Assembly: GCF_000471905.2 (NCBI RefSeq)
Contig: NW_006500104.1
Location: 3,756,873-3,820,872, forward strand
Direction of reading: 5' to 3'
Source of the DNA: Amborella trichopoda
Taxonomy: Eukaryota > Streptophyta > Magnoliopsida > Amborellales > Amborellaceae
DNA length: 64,000 nucleotides
In this document: positions 55,598 through 64,000 of the stretch, in pieces
Numbering within the stretch: position 1 is the first letter of the stretch
Layout of the letters: every line of letters begins with the position of its first letter
The notes under the pieces: model-generated
The model's input: the letters and a program-made list of their open reading frames with translations, nothing else
Databases searched by the model: none
Told to the model about the DNA's origin: nothing
Made by a program: the position numbers and the translations under genes

Positions 55598-57775
55598 CCA
55601 TATTACCTTGTCTTTTTTGCCTAAGTATACCATAGTCTAACTATCCAATGGATTACAGTAATGTGCCACCCATAATTACAGTTCTTTGGTAGGGGATTAA
55701 TTGGAATAATGACTAGAGACAGGGTCCAGTTAATCTACAACCCATTCCTCAATTGGAAGCAGTGGATATAGCCTTGGGATGTCATATAGCATTGTCCATT
55801 GGACTATCTTATTTTGAGAGTAGAATATACTTCTTTGTTTCTTTACAATGGTTCAAACTTTTGTATCTGAATTAGATACTTCACTAGTTTTGTACATATA
55901 TATGCTTTGTATCTGACTCATATACTGTACATTTTGTACATATATATTTGCATAATATATTATTTTCGTCATTGATCACAAGTATGCCTCAATAACATTG
56001 GGATATCTTTCTTTTATTGTAGCATATTTTCCCTTTATTTTCAAACAATTGAACAGAACATCGTCTATCTAAGATATGTTGCATGTTTTTCGCAGACATT
56101 GTATAAAATTTCATTTTGGTCTTTGATCATAGTAAGCATCTAATTGATGCTTTGCAACCTTGAGAACATTTGTGAGAGAGACAATAATAGAAAGCCAAAA
56201 GCAATTAAGCATATTATAATTTTTAGGATCGGTTTTTTGTGTGCTAGCTAACGGAACTTATTCTTGTGTCTGATGAATTTTGGGTCCAAAATTTTCCAGC
56301 TCGGTAATGTGGAGTTCACCTTGATAATGATTCTGGAGGGAGACAAAAAAAGAACTTAAAATACTTTTAAAACTAATCTATTGTGAACTTCTTTAAACTA
56401 TTATTTTTATTATTATTATTATTATACAGATGACCAGATCTATGCTGTTTTTTGAGATTCAAAATCATGTATGTAATGCAGAAATATATTTGCAGTGATT
56501 TAGGATGGGTTTTAGATCCTAAATCCTAAAAAATAAAGGCGGAGGCATGTGTCCAAGGATGTAAAATGAACTCCTCCTAATTGTTATCACTATTTGTTTC
56601 TTTTTTTTACAAGAGTACTGATATTTTATTAAGTCAGTAGTCTTATTACAATCATAACAGAAACTAAAATAAAGAATGCCAAACCGCTAAAGAGTCTAAG
56701 AAAGCTCCCTTCTTATCCAGGTCATCAGCAATGGAGTTCGCCTCTTTATACACTTGTTCTCACTATTAGAATCCATAATCAATTATCACTGTTCAAACAA
56801 ATTCTTGACATGACTCATGAGTGGGGTTCCCACTAGTGCATTATGTTATGATTCTTTCTTTCTTTTCTTATTTATTTATTTATTGACTTATTTATTTTTT
56901 AGTTGTTTAGTAAATAGGAAGTGAACTTGAAATTTAGCATCGTGCATGTCAAATGCTAACCACTCGAGCTCATGCCAAATTCCTAGAGATAAGCCAAACC
57001 CCTCATGAGGTTTTACAAACTTTTATGTAGTTATAATAAAAAAACAGCATTGCTTTACACAGTTGTTCATCGAAAAGGTCGTGCTTTACACTTTACTCTC
57101 CATCTTGATTTTAGGGAAATAAATCAAATTGCCCATGAAAGATGAACAATTTAACACCCATATGATTTTGAGTTGGAATAGTTTGAAATGGGTAGAGTAT
57201 TTAATAGTTAAACTCTTTGCAAATGGGTAGAGTATTTAATAGTTGAATTCTTATGATTATTTTGATAAGGTTCTCTTGATTTTAAAGGCCAACATAATAG
57301 CCTTTGGCAACCCTCACAATTTTATGGGATGGTACGGTTTCCTAACATAATCTCCAATTAGAACCCACGTATGCTTTACACATTACTGCGTAGAAGATAA
57401 AGAAGCTGGACTTTGTACTATTTCGAAATAATAAATAGTTAAATGGTGTAAAAATGATAAAAAGTGGCAGTTTCAATCAATAAATTTATCAGCAAGGTAG
57501 TTACTTTCGAAAAATCTTCTGGCCGAAGTACTTCCTCATGCCGATTGGAACAAATGAGGTATTTCGGTCAAATGACCAATCAAATAATTCGTGTCAAGTC
57601 ACTTAAGATTTCCATCTGATTTAGGTTCCAAAATTGGTACAAGTGTGTTTTAGATTTGGAATATGGAATTGGAGAAGTTACAAGTATTTATATCATTTAG
57701 CTTGGGTGACCGTTATGACCAAATTATGAAGATTCCCTCATTTATTCTTGGGTCCAAATCCCAAATGAGATTTAT
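55598..57775. other. 3' UTR of gene 2, then non-coding sequence
   Basis: The first 350 bases are likely 3' UTR with AT-rich poly(A)-like signals near 55950. Beyond that no gene is seen. There is a 35-bp local duplication at 57186-57255 (aaatgggtagagtatttaat twice) and a tta/att triplet run at 56403-56426. Confidence 0.5.
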
Positions 57776-57780
57776 TTAAT

Positions 57781-58177
57781 GAAAAACGTTTATATAGAGC
57801 TGAGGCTCCAAACAGTCAAATTAGAATCTACCTCAAAAGTTTTATTAAAAAAGGTTATTTTGATGCCCAAATATCCTCAAATTGATCATCTCGACATCAA
57901 GATGCATGGGCATGAGAAAAAAATTGGATTTCAAGTTTTTGAAATAATGCATCTTCAAACACATTTTTGGACCGTCAATTTTCAAGACTTTCAAGCTTTC
58001 GTAGATCTGCTCGATTTATACTATTTTTATAGCTTTAAGTTTTTATAATTAAAGAGGAAAATATATTTTAAGGCTATCACAATGAGTTCCAGTATTGAAA
58101 CCACATTTCTCGATACTATTTGAAGGTGTGTTTCAATTTGATTGTTTAGAGCCTCAGCTCTATACAAACGGCACCCC
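57781..58177 (+). mobile_element. MITE of the GTTTATATAAGG family with intact inverted ends
   Basis: Left end cgtttatatagagctgaggc; the reverse complement of the right end is cgtttgtatagagctgaggc, differing at one base. Internal block order equals that of copies at 1977 and 36178 (gatcatctcgacatcaagat, gcatgggcatgagaaaaaaa, gcatcttcaaa, ttttataattaaag). The flanks do not show a clear 9-bp duplication. Confidence 0.8.
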
Positions 58178-60285
58178 TTAGATAAAGTGATTTATGTGAG
58201 TCAAATTACGAAAACGGTCTTTTATTCCAGATTCCAAACCACAATAGGGACAATCTAAGTGGTTTTCCCACAATTGTTGAAGAAATACCTAATTGAAAGC
58301 CTGTTTTTTTTTTTTTTAAAGTGATCACTCTTTGTTAGTGAAGTGTACGATTTTTTATCGTTTCATTAACTTTTCTAAGGTGTTTTGACTATTTTTGCTT
58401 CTTCTTCTTTTTTTTTTTTGCCTGTAATCTAAACATTATGTTTTGCTTTTGGAATAAGCCAATCACTAATCCGAAATTCACACTTTGCTTGCACATTCCT
58501 AAGGGTCTGAGTTTAATCTCACTTACCTAAAAAGGCCCACTTAGGTTTAGACAATCATTAATAAACTAATAAGTAATAGGGATAGTATACTATGAGACCG
58601 CTTATTTTTGTTAGTCATAATTATTTTTATTCATTAGATGTCAAATTGGATGGTTGGGATATATCACAAAGTTCGAGATTTTATTTTTTTTCTAAACTCT
58701 AAGTTTAATCAATTACACTCTTACAATCACTTAAGTTGAAATATAATGGACAAGAGTGTTTGTGACCTATTTGTACTAAAAGATCTCCTCGTATACTTTC
58801 CCTTAGTAATAACCCTGAGAAAAGAGTGTGTTCCCTTCAAGAGGGTGAGGTGTGCCAGAGGCTGGTTACCGGGATAGACATGCAACAAAGACAACTTGTT
58901 TTACGCATTCTCAACCATCCATTGTAGACGATAAATGGATGAGATGTACCATTCCTTCCACCATGTTCATCAAAGAGAATAGAAGTTCATCGGCTACCCT
59001 TTGGCTGAAAACTTACTGTCGTGGTGCTGCATGTATCATGGTAAACTGTATAAAATGCCTAATGGACATGACATATTTGGTTATTTTTTGTTTGTATTAA
59101 GAGAATGTCATATGTGCACCCATGTAATTCTTTTTGTTTGTAATTCTTCAAGACTGATCAGTCATTATGATTCCAAGAGCATTTTGGGTAAAACCCTAAG
59201 GGCACTTTGAGAACTAATTCAATACCTTCAAACAAAAAGAGATTTATTTTCTCTCATCATTCTCATAGGCGCCCAAAGTTTCCCATGGAAAAAATTCACC
59301 TAAGTCAGCGTTTAATATGAGAGAATAAGATATATGAAAAACATCAAAAAGGGGGTTAAAAACCGCTTACAATATCATTAAAGGTGGTCAAAAGATCGCA
59401 AGTGTACGCTTTTTAGTTTCCATGCCAATTAGGTACTTACTCACAAAAATTGATAAAATCCCAAATTGCTTATGTTTGTTAATGAGAAGTCATAACGTTG
59501 CTTTGATAATTTAACTATAAAAGAGGCCTTGACCGAACGAAAAGAGTACCGCTTTAGGGTAAAATTACCAAAATATCCCGAATTCTCTTTCATTCCAAAC
59601 ACTGAACAACAATATTTTGGAAAAATTTTACCATTTTTTGAAGAAGTGTCATATTAATCTAAAAATTTAAAAGCATACCCTCAGAAGTAATTTATAATAT
59701 TTTGATTCTTTTAGTAACATCGGTAGGGATTTTAACCCCTTTGTAATACTATTATGTGTCAAATATGTAAATATAGAATTTAACCAAAGTTGAGAAATGG
59801 TTTGAAGGGTCCAAGGATTTTCAATTATCAATTTCAGCAGGAGATGTTGGAACCTAAAGTAGTTCGAATCTAGGGTGTTTGAGTACAATATCATAGATGG
59901 GATTTGGAGATGAGAAGAAAAGCGAAAAAATGATAGATTTGGATAATGTGAAACTCTAAACTGCATCATCAATAAAAATTAGGTGTCAGTTGGATTCTTC
60001 TTTATTTCTTCTTGGTCGTTTGACATGCCGTAGAAAATTATCCATATTTCTTGTTCCAGTTAGTTATTTGGGTTTCTAGTTTCATAAACATTTTCTTATA
60101 TGTTTTTTTATTTTTATTCCTAGAAAGTTCTAAAGACTATTGTGGTTGTAGAAACTCGTTACGTTTTCCTTTTTTTTGGGCTTTACGGGATTTACGTGGT
60201 TCTATAGACTTGTTTTGTTTTAGTTTTAAGATTTTGATAGCATGATAGCTTTGAGCTTTAGCAAAGTGAGGAGCCCTATCTCTCG
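58178..60285. other. Non-coding stretch, nothing recognised
   Basis: No coding family recognised on either strand; open frames at 58852 and 59001 overlap in different frames and show no motif. Several T runs. Confidence 0.4.
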
Positions 60286-60340
60286 TTCTTTTTTTTTTTT
60301 CTTTTTTTGTTTTTGTTTTTGTTTTTGTTTTTGTTTTTCT
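60286..60340. repeat. T-rich (GTTTTT)n microsatellite
   Basis: Six or so gttttt units after a poly-T run, directly left of the LTR at 60347. The open frame on the minus strand (KTKTKTK) is only this repeat. Confidence 0.93.
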
Positions 60341-60346
60341 TTTTGG

Positions 60347-60660
60347 TGTTGGTATGTATGGGTGGCCATGGGACCTCATACATGCTATTTTTTCTCGCTT
60401 TAATTTTTATCATATAAATAAAGGTCGTTTTTAGAGAGAAGAGTCATCATCTAACGGGTAGATGATAACTACCCACCTCCCACGATTATGGATCACATTT
60501 CTCAGAGTTTTTAGGAGAAAGCCGAATGTTTGATAACGGCCTTCACCATCCCCCTATAACTAGGCCTTTGATGGTCATGGAGAGGCATACGCATAGAAAC
60601 TTTGGGTTCTCATTATTCAGTAAAATCCTCTACTCTGCGATCCTCAGTCTCATGATACCA
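60347..60660 (+). repeat. LTR of the third Copia copy
   Basis: Starts tgttggtatgtatgggtggc and shares agagagaa, ctaacggg, taactacccacctcccac, gagaaagccgaatg and tctgcgatc blocks with the LTRs of element 1. The right end is worn and approximate. Confidence 0.8.
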
Positions 60661-60849
60661 CTAGTAATCCTAGGAGTTTTGGGGTTCATCTGTTCCATAA
60701 CAATCCAACATTTTTCTTTCTTTTATTGGTATTTATATCTTATTTTTCCTGAGTTTAATTTACAGTAACCTAGATATTGTGCTTTGTCATTCCCATAAAT
60801 CTTGGTGTTAATTTTTTTTTTCTAATCTTAAATTTAACAATCTCAAATT

Positions 60850-63085
60850 TTTAACTCCATTCTCTTTTTTCTCTTTCATAGTCCGTAGACACCAGCACCC
60901 CTATGCATGCACTCCCTCCATTGAAATCCCCATTCATATTCCCAACTCCGCTTCCTCTCTCTCCCTAGAATGAGTGAGATTGGTTGGAGAAATGATACAA
61001 TGTGGAGTGGTATGACTATTGAAATCCAACAATGAGATTGATACCATAACTTCCAGATTTGTATATTTATTTTTGTTATTATTTTTGCACAAGTCAACGA
61101 GAGATTTCAGATCCCTTTGCATTATCTCAGGCATGTTGAATTTTTGTTCCCTTTTGAAGAAATTTGTTCAATAAAACTTTTTGCCTTGTTCTTTTGTTAA
61201 TGTTTTGATTGATATTGAAAATTAGGTTTAACTTTTTAGTGTGGGATTTATGCTCATTGCTCTCTTTTCATGTCTCAGATGATGATGCCCTATTCTTGAA
61301 CACACACAAAATAAAAAAAAATTTTAAAAAAAAATCTATTTTGCTGGAAGTAAAATTAAAAATTTATCATATTGGACAAAAGAAGCGTTTAAGGTAGACA
61401 ATGAATAATTTTGTTTCTCCCCAAAGAGGGTTATGGGTATTAATCATAAAACTGAAAAATAGGTGCATAGATATTTTTACAGTGATGTCATGGTGTTTGT
61501 TAAGAATGGTTTTGCATATTGTTGTATATCAAAGTGTTCTGCTCCTATGGGGCACCTTTGATCATGATCTTCCGGGCATCATTCCCTTTAGGTGTTTAAG
61601 GTTGAGTAAATCAAAATATTGTAATACTTTTATGTGGACTGTGGAAATTTGATTATTTTCACAATCTTGAGTTGTTAGATGCTCTTGTGTTTTTTTAATT
61701 GAAGTTTTTCAGAGTTCCCATGGTTATGTGCCTTGGGGAGATTGATTTAGTGTAATGCTTATGGTCAAGTGGGGGTTTCATGTTCCTTAGCCCTAATTTT
61801 AATGTGGAGCAAGTAGTGATCATGAACTTTCTCCATTGGCCTCTTGGCCACCTTTACTGAGATTACATTGTGCGATTGCAACTTGTTGGGTTTCTTGTTT
61901 TATGCCTTGTCCCATTTATTCCTAAGTATAAACATGTATAGGTCCAGATCCTTAATTTCAAACACCCCATCGTGTGAATTGAGTTCTAAAGCCACAAAAA
62001 CAAGTTAAATTTAAGTATTGGCATTGCCGCAGTCCACACATGGTGTAAATTGTATTATGAAGCCACAAAAATAAGGCATTAGAAGCTCTTCCTTATTGAG
62101 AAGATGACTAGTTTCCAGCTGGTGCTAATCTATTCTTCTAATCTTGCTAGTGTTGTTATAAAACCAAAAATTAAAGTGGTTCATCCATCCTCCTCTGTAC
62201 AACCTTTTGACAGTCTCTCAGCTCGCACAGTTTGGGGCAGTGCTTCCAGTATTTATTGGTAACTACGTGATTAAAACCATCAATCATTTGCACATATTAT
62301 GATAGGTGCAGACTATATATTGTTCTCATAACCAATATGTTTATATCAATATTTGTTAATTTTCAAGAATACCAACCTAATGTCATTTTTTTTTTTTGCT
62401 ATGTAATTTTCTTTTTTTCTTCCTTTATATCTTGTTTGTTGATATGAATTTGTTGAATATCACCATGTTAGATTACATCTAGTCAATGTCTGTTAATATG
62501 TTGGTGATGCAATTTCTAGAAATGGCTATTATCATAGGTCCATGTACATGATTAAGAGTGGCTTTGGTTGTGGTATTCCCTGTCATGTTTTGTGTATAGT
62601 ATTTAAAAGGAAAAACACCTTGGACTGTATTGTTGTGACCCTAAGACCCCTACTACTGGTTACAAAGATTATGAAAACTAGTATATCCATTAGATATGTA
62701 CTTGTACCATCTCTATTGAAAACATATCTTCCTTTGCTTATTGCTGACTTTTATTGGCTACTTGGCTGTGCTAGGTGCATTAGCATAAATTCCTCAAAAT
62801 TGATTACAGTTAGTTCCATGTACTTATCGAAATTGATGGTTGTCTCATAATTTACTAGGGACTGAATGGACTGTGGCCAAATGAAATATGAGAAACATGC
62901 ACAATGATCCAAATGACCACATAAAAAGAAATTGTCAGAAATGTGGCGATCATTTTATCAATGGATGGACAGTGATGGAGAGATATTGGACCCATTGGAA
63001 CATCAAATAACCTAAGTGAAATGCCTTGCTCTTTTATTATTACTACTATTCATTATTTTTTATGATGGAATTTAGGACTACTGGA
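60850..63085. other. Unrelated sequence inside the third Copia copy
   Basis: About 2.2 kb with no match to element 1 and no recognised family. Open frames at 61401 and 62542 show no motif. It may be an inserted sequence, or the two Copia parts may belong to different insertions. Confidence 0.45.
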
Positions 63086-64000
63086 CTAGATCTTTAGTAG
63101 AGGACTTTGATGCTCATTTCTTATAAAATATAGATGATCAACATAGTTTAAGTAAGCCTATTGGCTTACATGAAATTGATAAATATTAGGGTCTGGAAGA
63201 CCTTGTTTCTCAAACTCCCTAAAGATAAAAAAGTCATCGGTTGCAAATGGGTCTTAAAGAAAAAAAGTTAATGCAAATGGATCAATTGATAAATATAAAT
63301 CTAGGTTGGTAGTAAAATGATTCACCCAAAGGGAATGTATACATTATGTAGAGACTTATTCTCCAGTAACAAAATTTTCATCTATTATGATCATCTTAGC
63401 ATTAGTTGCATATTATGATCTAGAATTATTTCAGATGGACATAAAAATAAAAAAAAAATTATTAAATGGAGAATTAAAGAAGATATATACATGAAAGAAC
63501 CAGAAAGATATGTAATTAAAAGCCAAGAAGACAAAGTATACAAACTTAAGAAATCTTTATATGGTCTAAAACAGTCTTCTAAGCAGTAATACATTATTTT
63601 TCATAATGCAATCACTAAAATTGATTACATAGCCAATAAGTTAGATTATTATGTATATGTTTGGAATAGTGAAAGCAATTTTGTTATATTGTCACTATAT
63701 GGGGATGATATTTTGATAGCCGGTAATGATATTGGCAAGATTAACCATAGCAAATCATGGCTAAGTTCTCATTTTGAGATGAAAGATATGGAAGAAGCCT
63801 CATATATATTGAGCATTAAGATAATAAGATATAGAAGTTCAAGACTTCTATGTTTATATCAAGAAAATTATTTAGGAAGTGTTTTAAAGAGATTTAAGAT
63901 GGAAAATTGTGATCCCATAAATACACCTGTTTGTAAAGGCTTGAAAGTGTCAAATAAAATATGTCCATTAAATGATAGTGACAAAGCTAAAATGAAAATA

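Larger units (their letters stand above)
60347..64000 (+). mobile_element. Third Copia copy of the element 1 family (cut by window end)
   Basis: The LTR at 60347 matches that of element 1, and the leader continues (gtttaatttacagtaa, gatattgtgctttgtcattc). From about 60850 to 63090 nothing matches element 1: gag, protease and integrase are absent. From 63090 the pol text resumes at the end of integrase (SRGL.FDAHFL-like), goes through VIGCKWVLKKK and the reverse transcriptase, and runs off the window. The active site reads LYGDDILIAGND: both Asp are kept, with Gly for Val. Stops and shifts are frequent. Confidence 0.8.

Noticed and set aside
60137..60379. Lys/Thr-rich minus-strand frame
   Set aside because: It translates the (GTTTTT)n microsatellite.

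Overview
The window looks like nuclear DNA of a flowering plant. It is AT-rich, has introns with GT..AG junctions, plant-type transposons (Copia, RTE LINE, a tRNA-derived SINE, hAT-like and Mutator-like MITEs), PPR gene relics, a BAHD acyltransferase relic and a plastid-type argininosuccinate synthase relic. The species cannot be told from the sequence. Three N gaps (12903-13539, 28777-29324, 48560-48579) show it is a scaffold.

Only two loci look like possibly living genes. They are paralogues on the + strand about 43 kb apart (7406-11593 and about 52823-55597). Both encode an alanine-rich coiled coil built from 21-residue repeats, with the same phase-0 intron layout. I do not recognise the family. 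Copy 1 lost its C-terminal tail by a 2-nt frame change; copy 2 keeps a long tail ending in a basic KRKR motif but has a degraded 5' end.

Layout: 0.1-1.5 kb, 3' end of an old Copia element; 1.5-6.6 kb, MITEs, a SINE and an RTE LINE; 7.2-11.9 kb, coiled-coil gene 1; 12.2-17.7 kb, hAT-like element, MITEs and unidentified repeat; 17.9-21.2 kb, two PPR pseudogenes; 21.8-27.7 kb, an argininosuccinate synthase pseudogene whose exon 2 lies on the opposite strand to exons 3-7; 28.5-34.6 kb, a repeat interrupted by a hAT-like element, its uninterrupted sister copy, and a pair of roughly 1.1-kb inverted arms; 37.9-50.6 kb, a BAHD acyltransferase pseudogene split by two complete Copia elements in opposite orientations, each with its own target duplication; 51.5-55.6 kb, coiled-coil gene 2; 55.6-60.3 kb, mostly empty sequence with one MITE; 60.3-64 kb, a third Copia copy cut by the window end.

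The clearest signals are exact structural ones: 8-bp target duplications on hAT-like elements whose ends share CARTG-TTT-AAAA but whose GC-rich cores are different short palindromic words, an empty site proving one insertion, a 9-bp target duplication on a MITE in intron 1 of gene 1, and the flipped synthase exon. I found no operon-like or defence-like system. The most novel candidates are the 21-residue-repeat paralogue pair and the hAT-like families.
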